In this document: positions 35,393 through 44,724 of the stretch, piece after piece
Layout: each line of letters begins with the position of its first letter
Numbering within the stretch: the stretch's first letter is position 1
From: Chitinophaga skermanii
GTDB taxonomy: Bacteria; Bacteroidota; Bacteroidia; Chitinophagales; Chitinophagaceae
Assembly: GCF_003259335.1 (NCBI RefSeq)
Contig: NZ_QLLL01000003.1
Coordinates: forward strand, 186,001 to 250,000
Length of the DNA: 64,000 nt
Direction: 5' to 3'
Made by a program: the position numbers and the translations under genes
The notes under the pieces: generated by a model
What the model was told of the DNA's origin: nothing
Databases searched by the model: none
The model's input: the letters and a program-made list of their open reading frames with translations, nothing else

Positions 35393-36693
35393 TATACGGT
35401 AATGTATTTATCTTGATGCCAAACCCCCAAGGGCAAATATGTATCTTCTTTTCCTACCACCGCCATCTTTAAAGGCAATCCGCCACTCAAGGCCAGTAAA
35501 TGCCATTGTGCCGAGAAATAGGATGGAATACGCATTAAGTTCGAATTTTGATCGCGCAACCACCACTCGTTGTTGAATTGCAACGGCGTTAGTGCTTCTA
35601 CCACAAATGCCGCTTCTTGGCTAAATGGATATTGCTCACGTGCCTGTGTTTGTGCCATGGCTACATCCATCCAAGTTTGTACGCCTTTGATCGGTAATTC
35701 TCTGTGGAGGGCTGTATGCGATTTAACAATCGCCCGCAATGGTAATACAGAAGGGTAGAACACCAATTCCGCATGTATAAAGGCACCGGGGGCTAATAAC
35801 ATGCTGTTAACCTGCCCACGTACGATGAAGTTTAATACCATGGCATATTGCCCTGTATTCACACCCCGTAACCAAAAACGCTCGGTGGTAATATTTCCAT
35901 CTTCCGTGCAGGTTTTGGCTAATACTAGCCAATCGTCTTCCACGCCTGGCATATTCTTTAATTCGTCTTGGGATTGTGTAAACCCAATGCGCGCCAATAC
36001 ATCCGATTGAAAGGCCGGCGATAATTGCTCGATGTTTTTGTATCCTTGTAGCAATAGGTATATGTCAACCATTTGCTGCAAGAATACCGTTTGCCATCCT
36101 TCCTGGTAAAACGGCGTATTTTCTAGTTGCTGCACCATGTTGGCTAAGCCATTGGCTTGTGCATCCACCATTCGTTTACGCATATTCTCCCAAAAGGTAT
36201 ATGGCTTTTCTGGCACTGTTAATATACCATTGCGCAAAATATCCTTCATCCACAACATCAATTCTTCTGCACCCTGGGTCACCTTGGCATGACGTGCATG
36301 TAATCGTTTCGCTTGCGCGGCTTCATCTACCGGTTTGTCAACTTTAGCGGCCTTCTTTTCGGCTGTTTCTGCACGTTTCCCTAACCAAGCTTGCACCCAG
36401 TCAGGACCTACTTCTTGTTGAAAGCCCGTTTGATCACGGGTATACAAGATCATCAATCCCAAGCCATGTTTACATGGGAATTTACGACTAGGACAAGAAC
36501 ATTTAAAAGAAAGTTGTGCTGTGTCGATCTGCGTTTGGTACGGCTTAGAGCCGCTACCTTTACATTCACCCCAAAGTGCTTGTTGGTAAGTTCCTCGACT
36601 TACCCACTTGGCTGCGTTGGCTAACTCTTTGCCCGATTTTTTAGAAGATTCATCGGGCGCTAAGGCTAATACTTGTTCTTCTGTAAGGTTCAA
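35392..36693 (-). CDS. SWIM zinc-finger protein (first gene of the operon)
   Basis: The protein has 433 residues. The SWIM motif C-x-C-x6-C-x-H is present as F-K-C-S-C-P-S-R-K-F-P-C-K-H at about residues 65-78; it binds one Zn and mediates DNA or protein contact. The rest is helical with several W and Q-rich segments, and no catalytic motif is visible. I chose TTG at 36693 (M-N-L-T-E-E-Q), because the earlier TTG at 36750 lies within a -7-like sequence. It is divergent from the peroxiredoxin gene by 259 bases and starts the SWIM-DUF5691-AAA-DUF5682-VWA operon. Confidence 0.85.
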   Translation of the reverse strand: MNLTEEQVLALAPDESSKKSGKELANAAKWVSRGTYQQALWGECKGSGSKPYQTQIDTAQLSFKCSCPSRKFPCKHGLGLMILYTRDQTGFQQEVGPDWVQAWLGKRAETAEKKAAKVDKPVDEAAQAKRLHARHAKVTQGAEELMLWMKDILRNGILTVPEKPYTFWENMRKRMVDAQANGLANMVQQLENTPFYQEGWQTVFLQQMVDIYLLLQGYKNIEQLSPAFQSDVLARIGFTQSQDELKNMPGVEDDWLVLAKTCTEDGNITTERFWLRGVNTGQYAMVLNFIVRGQVNSMLLAPGAFIHAELVFYPSVLPLRAIVKSHTALHRELPIKGVQTWMDVAMAQTQAREQYPFSQEAAFVVEALTPLQFNNEWWLRDQNSNLMRIPSYFSAQWHLLALSGGLPLKMAVVGKEDTYLPLGVWHQDKYITV

Positions 36694-36952
36694 GGATGAA
36701 TAATTTAGGTTTCCAATATGTTGGCAATATAAAACTAAAAATTTTAGCAAAAAAATAAAACAACCTGAATTATTTTTCGGGCTCTAATATCTTTTTCTTT
36801 TTTCATTGTAAGAAAAATATTTTTAACAAGTCGTCTATAACCCGCTACAGTATTGACTCTTATTTTCTCTCCAGCATCCCTTGTTTGATCCCCAACAGGA
36901 CTCCGAACAACCAAGTTCTACACTTACTTGTTTAACTTAAAAAATTGGAATC

Positions 36953-37429
36953 ATGATGTTAGAAAAAGGCACTAAAGCGCCCGAGTTCGCTTTGTACGCT
37001 ACCCCCGATCAAAAGGTAAAGCTAGGCGATCTGAAAGGCAAAAATGTTATACTTGCTTTCTATCCAGCCGATTGGAGTCCTGTTTGTAGCGACCAAATGA
37101 GTCTCTACAACGAAATCCTGCATATGTTCGATCAATATAATGCCATTCTTTTAGGTATTTCTGTAGATAGTAAATGGTGCCACATGGCCTTTGCACAAGA
37201 ACGGAAATTCCATTTTAATTTATTGTCTGATTTCGAGCCGAAAGGTGCCGTAGCAAAACAATACGGTGTATATAACGAGGAAGAAGGAGAGTGCGAGCGC
37301 GCCTTATTCGTGATTGATAAAGAAGGGGTTATTGCCTGGAGTTACCAATCGCCGATGGCCATTAATCCCGGTGCCGACGGTATTATCGGCGCACTCGAGA
37401 ATTTGCAACAAGTTTCAACATCAAAATAA
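36953..37429 (+). CDS. Peroxiredoxin (AhpC/TSA-type, one or two Cys)
   Basis: The protein has 158 residues. The thioredoxin-fold active site is P-A-D-W-S-P-V-C, matching P-x-x-x-S/T-x-x-C, so Cys45 is the peroxidatic residue. Other Cys residues near 82 and 118 could resolve it. It reduces peroxides using a thiol partner in the cytoplasm. The gene ends 15 bases before the DsbA-like gene, which probably shares its transcript. An ATG at 36956 is equally possible. Confidence 0.92.
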   Translation: MMLEKGTKAPEFALYATPDQKVKLGDLKGKNVILAFYPADWSPVCSDQMSLYNEILHMFDQYNAILLGISVDSKWCHMAFAQERKFHFNLLSDFEPKGAVAKQYGVYNEEEGECERALFVIDKEGVIAWSYQSPMAINPGADGIIGALENLQQVSTSK

Positions 37430-37444
37430 ACCATCCAACAAACC

Positions 37445-37972
37445 ATGACACACCAATTAACACCTCCCGTAGGGAAAGGAGATCACATCCAAGGTAACCC
37501 CAATGCGCCGGTAGAACTAGTTGAATACGGCGATTACCAATGCCCGTATTGCGGTGCAGCATACCCTATAATTAAAAAATTGCAAGCCGAATTTGATGAC
37601 CAATTAAAGTTCGTTTTCCGCAATTTCCCGCTCTCTAATGCCCACGAATTTGCCGTAATTGCGGCCATGGCTGCTGAGACTGCTGCTAAGCAAAACGGTT
37701 TCTGGGCTATGCACGATATTATCTATGAAAACCAAAGCCGCCTTAGCCGCGATGTTTTCTTCGAATTTGCCGATGAAATTGGTTTAGATGTAGAAGCTTT
37801 CGAACGCGATTTACATAACCCTTCTTTAGGAAAGAAGATTGAAGCAGATTTTGAAAATGGTGTACGTAGTGGTGTGAATGGTACACCCACTTTCTTCATA
37901 AATGGTACTATTTATAGGGGAGAATACGATTATGATTCTCTCTACCAAGCCATTGCACAACATATAAAATAA
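37445..37972 (+). CDS. DsbA-family thiol oxidoreductase without signal peptide
   Basis: The protein has 175 residues. The thioredoxin-like fold with helical insert is seen with the active site C33-P-Y-C36, and the cis-Pro loop is V-N-G-T-P-T-F-F-I-N-G. It lacks an N-terminal hydrophobic signal, so it is likely cytoplasmic, unlike secreted DsbA. Known cytosolic relatives act as thiol-disulfide reductases or isomerases. It is linked to the peroxiredoxin gene upstream, suggesting a redox pair. Confidence 0.9.
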   Translation: MTHQLTPPVGKGDHIQGNPNAPVELVEYGDYQCPYCGAAYPIIKKLQAEFDDQLKFVFRNFPLSNAHEFAVIAAMAAETAAKQNGFWAMHDIIYENQSRLSRDVFFEFADEIGLDVEAFERDLHNPSLGKKIEADFENGVRSGVNGTPTFFINGTIYRGEYDYDSLYQAIAQHIK

Positions 37973-37992
37973 GTGTTTTTTTGCCCTCAATG

Positions 37993-38023
37993 TTGAAAAT
38001 GTAACGCAAGGTTTTTAACTTGG
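37993..38023 (+). promoter_or_regulatory. Candidate promoter for the locus 2 sigma gene
   Basis: TTG at 37993 and TAACTTGG at 38016 are separated by 20 bases, close to the Bacteroidota TTTG-N19-TAnnTTTG. Confidence 0.4.
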
Positions 38024-38027
38024 GGGC

Positions 38028-38579
38028 ATGTTGCATGACGACGACATCCGCGTTTACTGGAATTCCGCAAGAACCGGCGATAAACAAGCGCTGTTTGCTT
38101 TGCATTCCAATACATATTTTCACTTGGTTCGTTTTGGACTGAAAATATGTGGAGATGATGAGTTGGTGAAAGATTGTATTAACCAATTGTTTCTCATGCT
38201 CTGGGATAAACGTCAATCCCTTCCCGATGTGCAGCAAGTTCGTTCTTACCTATTTACTTGCCTCCGCCGCCAATTACTAGATGAGTTGGCTTACCGCTCT
38301 AAAATGGATGCCGCCCACGAACAGTTCTCGGAAGAGATTCCCCGGAAAGAACTTTCCTACGAAGAAATCATTATTAATGTACAGCAAGATGAAGAGTTGA
38401 AACAAAAACTTCACTTGGCTTTAGAGCAATTAAGTCCCCGCCAAAAAGAACTTATCCGCCTCAAATTCTTCGAAGGCATGAGCTATGAGCAAATTGCCGA
38501 ACAAACTACACAAACTATCAAAACGGCCTACAATACAGTGTATGACGCTATTAAGCAGCTCCGAAAAATCTTGAAATAA
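38028..38579 (+). CDS. ECF sigma factor of nutrient locus 2
   Basis: The protein has 183 residues. Region 2 is at ~20-80 (L-V-K-D-C-I-N-Q-L-F-L-M-L-W-D-K-R) and region 4 at ~125-175 (L-S-P-R-Q-K-E-L-I-R-L-K-F-F-E-G-M-S-Y). It drives SusC-SusD expression on release by FecR. The ATG at 38028 follows a candidate promoter. It ends with a normal soluble C-terminus, unlike the sigma factors of loci 1 and 3. Confidence 0.93.
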   Translation: MLHDDDIRVYWNSARTGDKQALFALHSNTYFHLVRFGLKICGDDELVKDCINQLFLMLWDKRQSLPDVQQVRSYLFTCLRRQLLDELAYRSKMDAAHEQFSEEIPRKELSYEEIIINVQQDEELKQKLHLALEQLSPRQKELIRLKFFEGMSYEQIAEQTTQTIKTAYNTVYDAIKQLRKILK

Positions 38580-38622
38580 AATATTTTTCACATTTTCTTA
38601 GGAAATCGGGAAGGATTCACCG

Positions 38623-38638
38623 TCTATATAGTATAAAC
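38623..38638 (+). promoter_or_regulatory. AT-rich element before FecR 2 (TCTATATAGTATAAAC)
   Basis: It lies 13 bases before the ATG at 38652. It matches the locus 3 element at 14 of 16 positions. Confidence 0.55.
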
Positions 38639-38651
38639 TATTCCCAGGATC

Positions 38652-39731
38652 ATGAATTTGCAGTCGTACGATGTAACCGACTTGGTATGTAACGAATCTT
38701 TCCAACAATATTGTTTGGGCGCTAGCGCCGAGGTGATGGCTTATTGGGAGGATCTTGCTCGCCATAACCCAACCCTGCAAACGAATATGGTAGAGGCGAA
38801 GGCCTTGGTATTGATTTTAAGTGCACGCCAAGGGAATGGTTACGAACAATTGCAACAATTGCGCGATGGGATTATTGAACACGAACAGTTACAATCGCGC
38901 CTATTTGCCACCGGGGAAACGGGCATGCCCGTTCCATCCAAACCATCTACTAAAAAACTCCTCTTATATACAACAAGTATCGCCGCTTCGATTTGTTTGT
39001 TAATCGCTGCTTGGCAATACTTTCGTCACACACCATTACAACAAAATATTACACCTGCTATTGCATCACAAGTATATGCCTCCGGTATTACGCCTCGCAA
39101 AACAGTGATTTTGCCAGACGGGTCGGTGATTATACTTAGGGATCACAGCACTTTAACATTGCACGAAGGGTTTAACGCTCAACATCGAGAAGTATCACTG
39201 GCTGGGGAAGCTTTTTTCGATGTACAACATGATGCGGGTAAACCTTTCGTTGTACAAACCGCTGCTACGCGGGTAACGGTGCTGGGTACCACGTTCAATA
39301 TTAGGGCATACCCAAAAGAATTATCAACGGAAACCATGCTGCTTAAAGGCAAGGTGAGCGTTACTTTAAACGGGGGAGAAGGAAAACATGAAATCCTCGA
39401 CCAACCGTATCAAAGTATGATCGTCGGCAATTCGACATCAACCAAACCACTAGAAGAAACAGTGAAAAGATCGAACAGCGACACGAAGAAGCAAGAATTA
39501 ACTTGGCTTCGCAGTAGGTTGGAGATCGAAAACGAGCCACTGGAAAAGATTGCATTGAAGTTGGAAAAATGGTACGGCATCCCCGTTAAGTTTGAAGACG
39601 AGTCGGTGAAATCATACCGTTATTCTGGCACGTTTGAAAGTGAAACTGTTGTGAAAGCCTTGCAAGCATTGCAATTGTCGTATCCGTTCACATTCAATAT
39701 CAAAAACAACGAAATCGTCATCAGTAAGTAA
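38652..39731 (+). CDS. FecR-family anti-sigma factor of locus 2
   Basis: The protein has 359 residues. The N-terminal segment (~1-98) is followed by one membrane helix (~100-122), a FecR domain with L-P-D-G-S-V-I-I-L-R, L-A-G-E-A-F-F-D-V and V-L-G-T-T-F-N-I-R, and a DUF4974-like C-terminal domain (L-E-I-E-N-E-P-L-E-K-I-A; Y-S-G-T-F-E-S-E). It lies 72 bases after the sigma gene. Hairpins follow at 39758-39801. Confidence 0.93.
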   Translation: MNLQSYDVTDLVCNESFQQYCLGASAEVMAYWEDLARHNPTLQTNMVEAKALVLILSARQGNGYEQLQQLRDGIIEHEQLQSRLFATGETGMPVPSKPSTKKLLLYTTSIAASICLLIAAWQYFRHTPLQQNITPAIASQVYASGITPRKTVILPDGSVIILRDHSTLTLHEGFNAQHREVSLAGEAFFDVQHDAGKPFVVQTAATRVTVLGTTFNIRAYPKELSTETMLLKGKVSVTLNGGEGKHEILDQPYQSMIVGNSTSTKPLEETVKRSNSDTKKQELTWLRSRLEIENEPLEKIALKLEKWYGIPVKFEDESVKSYRYSGTFESETVVKALQALQLSYPFTFNIKNNEIVISK

Positions 39732-39757
39732 TTAAGGTATATAGTCAACCAAAATAA

Positions 39758-39801
39758 AGAGCAGTGCTGCGAACACTGCTCTATCGTTAGGTTCAGCCTA
39801 A
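39758..39801 (+). promoter_or_regulatory. Two hairpins between FecR and SusC
   Basis: A 9-bp perfect stem (AGAGCAGTG pairing with CACTGCTCT) is followed at 39787-39801 by TTAGG/CCTAA. No T run is present. It may reduce read-through or mark transcript processing. Confidence 0.5.
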
Positions 39802-39839
39802 TGCGCTTATATATTCATTTACCAAACCCGTCCAAATTT

Positions 39840-42800
39840 ATGCTAAAAATTGCGTTTTTGGGCCAGGCATTTTATGTTCCGCCGGCCAGGAAATTACTTC
39901 TCACTATGAAATTAACATCGCTGCTGCTATTGGTCATGTGCATGCAGGTTTATGCCACAACCGGCCACGCACAAAATATCAACCTATCGCTCCGTGAAGC
40001 TTCTATACAGCAGGTATTGAAGGCTTTGCAGAAGCAAACGAATTACCGTTTCGTATACCATAACGAAACGCTACCGGCGGGCAAATTGGTAAATGTTGCT
40101 GCGCAAAATGCTTCTTTACAAGCAGTGCTAGAACAGGCGTTCGTAGGAACGAACCTAGCATACGAGGTAAAAGACGATAATTTGGTGGTGATTTACGCGG
40201 GTCAAGCTGCTGCTGCAAAGGCGGCATTAACGGTGAAAGGTCGTGTTACCGGTGCCGATAATGAAAGTTTACCGGGCGTAGCTATCCGTGCTCTAGGCGC
40301 TTCCGTGGGTACTATTTCGGATGAAAACGGGCAGTACACTATCGACGTACCGGCAAATGTTAGCAGCTTGGAGTTCTCCTTGGTGGGCTATGTAAAGCAA
40401 CAAGTAGCGATTAATAATAGGAATGTAGTAAACGTAACCTTACAGTTGGATGTGAAAACATTGAACAGCGTAACGGTAACGGGTTATACAAATTATACAA
40501 GGAACCGTTCTACCAGCGCTGCTGCCGTAGTGGGCTCCGATAAAATTACCCAAGTGCCAATGGCTACTTTCGATCAAATCTTGCAAGGTCGCGTACCGGG
40601 CTTGGTGGTATCGAGTGGTAGCGGTCAACCAGGTACTAGTGCCAATGTTACATTACGCGGTGTAGGTACAATAAATGGTAACTCTAGCGTATTGTATGTA
40701 ATTGATGGTGTGCCGATTGAATCGGGCTATTTACAAGCGTTGAACCCTGCCGATATTGAAAGCATGACAGTACTGAAAGATGCTTCTTCTAAAGCATTAT
40801 ATGGCTCTCGCGGCGCGAACGGGGTAATTGTAGTCACTACAAAAAAAGGTAAAAGCGGTAAGTTAAGTGTACAATACAATTCTCAATACGGCGTAGCGAA
40901 AATGACCAATTCTCGTACTACGATGATGAATACCGCGCAACGCTTACAATTTGAAGAGGAAATCGGTAGAGAAACCGGTCAAACCATTGGCCCAGGTTGG
41001 AAATACAACCGCAATAATCCCGATAACGCAGGTCTTTCCGCTAGCGAGCTGGCACGGTACGACTTTATGCTCGATAGTATCAGCAAGCTCAATGTAGACT
41101 GGAAAGATATCCTTCTCCGCCATGGCAAGTTCACAGAACAACAAATTAGCCTCAGCGGTGGTAACGATAACGTTCGTTTCTATTCTTCTATCAATTACTA
41201 CAAGCAAGACGGTATTGTAATGCGTAGCGGCCTCGAACGCTATACAATGAAGAATAACCTCGACCTCAATTATGGCCGCTTCACTGCGAACATTAATATG
41301 ACATTAGGTTACGCCTCTTCTAGCTTTATCGAAAGAGAAGGTAGCAGTAGAATCAATAACCCCGTTGCTTCTACCATGTACGCTTTACCATATGAATATC
41401 CATACGCAGGCGACGGAACGATGATTTTACCGAATAATGCCAGCGATTACGGTGCTTTCGGTGATCAAGAGGGTGCTACAGCTTTGGAGGGTTTGTTGAA
41501 TAGAACGAATACAAACAACCAATTAAAAGGCATTTTAGCCGGTGGTTTAGCTTACAACTTAGGAAAAGGATTCACCATCAAAACCCGCTTAGGTTTAGAC
41601 TTCCGGGAGAATTTGGATCAACGTTTCATAAAACCGGGCACTTATTCCGGTGATAACGTAGATAATGGTAATAAAGGTAGCTTTGGAGAAGGAGTACGTA
41701 GGAACTTCTCTTATATCACTACCAGCGGCATTACTTACGCGAAAACGATTAACCGTCATGATGTAGAAGTAAGTGGTTTCTATGAGTTCAACAAAAGCAA
41801 TTACCGTGCATTTAATTATACAGGGTATGGTATCGACGAAAGGTTACCAGAAACCCCAGCTGGTATTACGCCAGGTACAAGCGATAACCCATACATCGCC
41901 GATTTATCGGGTGCCCGTGAAAAACGTGCCTTGGCTTCTTACATGTTAGTGGGTAGATATACATTTGATAGTCGTTATACCTTGAATGCCAGCTTCCGTT
42001 ATGATGGTTCTTCTACTGTTCCTGCAAATAACCGTTGGCATCCTTTCTACTCGGTAGGTTTAGGATGGGAAGCGAAACGTGAAGCGTTTTTGGCTGACAT
42101 TGATTGGTTGAATGATTTACGTTTCAGGGCAAGTTATGGTACTACTGCGAGCCCATTCAATGCGGCTTACGGTTACCAAGCTACTTACGGTTTGAATAGT
42201 TATAATGGCTTACCGGGTTTAGGGGCGGATCAACCGGGCAATAACCTGTACGATTGGGAATATGCAAAAGAATTCAATATAGGTTTCGATTTCGCGGCGT
42301 TTAACTCGCGCGTTAGAATCGTAACGGATGTATATAATAAAACAACGTCTGGTTTATTTTTAGAACAACCCATTTCGCTTACATCCGGTTTCGGTACTGT
42401 ATTGCTGAACTCGGGTGCTGTACGTAACCGTGGTATTGAAGCCGATGTACAAGGTGATGTGATCAAAACGAAAGATTTCACCTGGACCCTCGGCTTCAAC
42501 CTGGCGTACAACAAGAACGAAGTAACTGATTTAGGTGAATCGGGTGAATTTGAAAGAGGTACTACAGAAATCGTAAAAGTAGGTTTACCGTTGGGTACAC
42601 ACTATGCACCAAGATGGGCTGGGGTAGACAAAAACAACGGCGATCCATTGTACTATGAAATGGATGGTAAAACAATTACCAAAAGCTATTCCTTCTATTC
42701 ATTAGCTACAACAGGCTTCGGTTCTTATATTCCGCCATTAACAGGTGGTTTCAATACAGGGCTTTCTTACAAAGGCATCTATTTAAACGCGTTATTCTCT

Positions 42801-43202
42801 TACGCGAACAAAACGTACCGTTATAACAACGAAGATTACTACAACGAAAACCCGAGCTTCATTTCCGGTAACCAAAGTACGCGCATGTTGTACAACCGTT
42901 GGAAGAAACCAGGTGAAGACGCAATTTTACCGGCTATTACTGCTGCCCGTAGATTCACCAGCCGCGATATCCAAGATGCTTCTTATATCCGCTTAAGAAA
43001 CATCAATATCGGCTATCACTTACCAGCGCATATCGTGCAGAAATTAAAGTTTGTGAAAGATGTACATGTATTTGTACAAGGTCAGAACCTGTATACGTGG
43101 ACGAAATGGAAAGGTTTCGACCCAGAAGATGATAATGGTGAAGCCATGTTCGACTTCCCGAACCCACGTACCTACACAGCCGGTTTAAACATTAACTTCT
43201 AA
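39840..43202 (+). CDS. SusC/RagA TonB-dependent receptor of locus 2
   Basis: The protein has 1120 residues. A signal sequence is followed by an STN domain (~50-120; L-S-L-R-E-A-S-I-Q-Q-V-L-K-A-L), a carboxypeptidase-regulatory domain (~125-205), a plug with V-T-G-Y-T-N-Y-T-R-N and G-S-R-G-A-N-G-V-I-V, and the barrel. It imports the locus substrate using TonB energy. I chose ATG at 39840 over 39801, since the former precedes a signal-like segment. In plug sequence it differs clearly from the SusC proteins of loci 1 and 3 (V-T-A-L-G-I-K), so it belongs to another SusC subgroup. Confidence 0.92.
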   Translation: MLKIAFLGQAFYVPPARKLLLTMKLTSLLLLVMCMQVYATTGHAQNINLSLREASIQQVLKALQKQTNYRFVYHNETLPAGKLVNVAAQNASLQAVLEQAFVGTNLAYEVKDDNLVVIYAGQAAAAKAALTVKGRVTGADNESLPGVAIRALGASVGTISDENGQYTIDVPANVSSLEFSLVGYVKQQVAINNRNVVNVTLQLDVKTLNSVTVTGYTNYTRNRSTSAAAVVGSDKITQVPMATFDQILQGRVPGLVVSSGSGQPGTSANVTLRGVGTINGNSSVLYVIDGVPIESGYLQALNPADIESMTVLKDASSKALYGSRGANGVIVVTTKKGKSGKLSVQYNSQYGVAKMTNSRTTMMNTAQRLQFEEEIGRETGQTIGPGWKYNRNNPDNAGLSASELARYDFMLDSISKLNVDWKDILLRHGKFTEQQISLSGGNDNVRFYSSINYYKQDGIVMRSGLERYTMKNNLDLNYGRFTANINMTLGYASSSFIEREGSSRINNPVASTMYALPYEYPYAGDGTMILPNNASDYGAFGDQEGATALEGLLNRTNTNNQLKGILAGGLAYNLGKGFTIKTRLGLDFRENLDQRFIKPGTYSGDNVDNGNKGSFGEGVRRNFSYITTSGITYAKTINRHDVEVSGFYEFNKSNYRAFNYTGYGIDERLPETPAGITPGTSDNPYIADLSGAREKRALASYMLVGRYTFDSRYTLNASFRYDGSSTVPANNRWHPFYSVGLGWEAKREAFLADIDWLNDLRFRASYGTTASPFNAAYGYQATYGLNSYNGLPGLGADQPGNNLYDWEYAKEFNIGFDFAAFNSRVRIVTDVYNKTTSGLFLEQPISLTSGFGTVLLNSGAVRNRGIEADVQGDVIKTKDFTWTLGFNLAYNKNEVTDLGESGEFERGTTEIVKVGLPLGTHYAPRWAGVDKNNGDPLYYEMDGKTITKSYSFYSLATTGFGSYIPPLTGGFNTGLSYKGIYLNALFSYANKTYRYNNEDYYNENPSFISGNQSTRMLYNRWKKPGEDAILPAITAARRFTSRDIQDASYIRLRNINIGYHLPAHIVQKLKFVKDVHVFVQGQNLYTWTKWKGFDPEDDNGEAMFDFPNPRTYTAGLNINF

Positions 43203-43214
43203 TCCGACACAACA

Positions 43215-44648
43215 ATGAAGACGCAAAACTTACATAGATATATTTTACCGGTTGTATTATCAGCAGCACTTTTTTCTCAAAGCGCTTGTACGAAACAATT
43301 GGACTTAAACCCGATCGATAACATCGATGCTTCCAAAGCTTACCGCAACATTCCCGACATTAACATGGGGGTAATCGGAGCTTATGAACAATTGAATTTT
43401 ACCACGGTACGTGCCGTTTCCTTGGCGAGTGACGAATGTACATTGCCAAATGAAAACACGGTAGGTCGTTATGTAGCAACTTACCGCTGGCAGTACGATC
43501 CAACCTCCTCCACCATCACTACTTTATGGGGTGATTTATACCGTGTAATTGACCGTGTGAACCGTACCTTGGCAGCGATTAATAATGTGCCTGTAAAAGC
43601 GCATGAACAAGAATTGAAGTTACAATATGAAGGTGAATTACATGCATTAAGAGCCTATTGTCATTTCGAATTATTGCGCTACTTCGGTGAAGCATATGCT
43701 GCCGGAAAAATGGGTGTGCCTTATATGTTTGAATCGAAAATTAGCAGCCCTGCACGCGATAAATTTGAACAAGTTATAGCCTACGCCAAAGAGGATTTAC
43801 AGAAAGCTGCTGACTTAATACCGGCAGATTTTTCTGATAAATCTCGCATAACCTTGCCAACTATTAGTGCGATGCGTGCCCGTATTGCATTGTATGAGAA
43901 AAACTGGGCCGATGCAATTACCTACGCTAAAGAAGCCATTGGGAAAGAGCCATTAGCCAGCAAAACAGATTTCAAGAAGATATTCACCAGCTACAAAGAA
44001 CGTGTAAATAGTGAAGTGTTCTGGAGAATTGCACAAACGGCCAACTCGCCCGATTTCATCGGTAATATCTACAGCGAAATCCAAGGATATAAATTATATA
44101 CACCTTCGTACGAATTGCTCAATAAGTTCGATAAAACAAACGACGTTCGCTTTAGTACCTATATCCGCCCTAGTGGTAATTCGGGAACAGGAGCAGCTCC
44201 TTACTTGGTATCAAAATACGAAGGCGATTTAACGGATGCTTCCAGCATTTATAACTTATCGGATATCATTACTTTCCGCACAGGGGAGATGTATTTGATT
44301 TTGGCTGAAGCGTATGCAGAAAATAACCAATTGGATTTGGCGAATACTACCTTGAATAACCTCCGCGCAGCTAGAATTAATGGTTATACAGCTATAAACT
44401 ATAACAACAAGCCTGATTTTATAACGGCTTTGTTGAATGAACGCTTCAAGGAATTAGCATTTGAAGGGCACCGCTTCTTTGACTTACGTCGCCATAACCT
44501 CGACATTACCCGTGAACCGGCCGATGTAGTAAATGCATTAGGCGCTGTAACCATGAAGCCAACAGATGCTACATATGCCTTCCCAATTCCAATTGAAGAA
44601 TTTAGAGGGAATAAGAATGAGGGCATGAAACAAAACCCACATTACTAA
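43215..44648 (+). CDS. RagB/SusD nutrient-binding lipoprotein of locus 2
   Basis: The protein has 477 residues. A lipoprotein signal leads to Cys25 (S-Q-S-A-C). Canonical SusD signatures are L-D-L-N-P-I-D-N-I, Y-R-V-I-D-R-V-N-R-T-L, E-G-E-L-H-A-L-R-A-Y-C-H-F-E-L-L-R-Y-F and, near the end, L-N-E-R-F-K-E-L-A-F-E-G-H-R-F-F-D-L-R-R. It starts 12 bases after SusC. It caps the SusC barrel and binds the substrate at the cell surface. Confidence 0.93.
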   Translation: MKTQNLHRYILPVVLSAALFSQSACTKQLDLNPIDNIDASKAYRNIPDINMGVIGAYEQLNFTTVRAVSLASDECTLPNENTVGRYVATYRWQYDPTSSTITTLWGDLYRVIDRVNRTLAAINNVPVKAHEQELKLQYEGELHALRAYCHFELLRYFGEAYAAGKMGVPYMFESKISSPARDKFEQVIAYAKEDLQKAADLIPADFSDKSRITLPTISAMRARIALYEKNWADAITYAKEAIGKEPLASKTDFKKIFTSYKERVNSEVFWRIAQTANSPDFIGNIYSEIQGYKLYTPSYELLNKFDKTNDVRFSTYIRPSGNSGTGAAPYLVSKYEGDLTDASSIYNLSDIITFRTGEMYLILAEAYAENNQLDLANTTLNNLRAARINGYTAINYNNKPDFITALLNERFKELAFEGHRFFDLRRHNLDITREPADVVNALGAVTMKPTDATYAFPIPIEEFRGNKNEGMKQNPHY

Positions 44649-44724
44649 ATATATTGATCAACGCTAGTTTTTGCCGGGGGCGGGCCAACAATGCCCTCGG
44701 CTCATGCAGGGAAAATTTTTGCTT

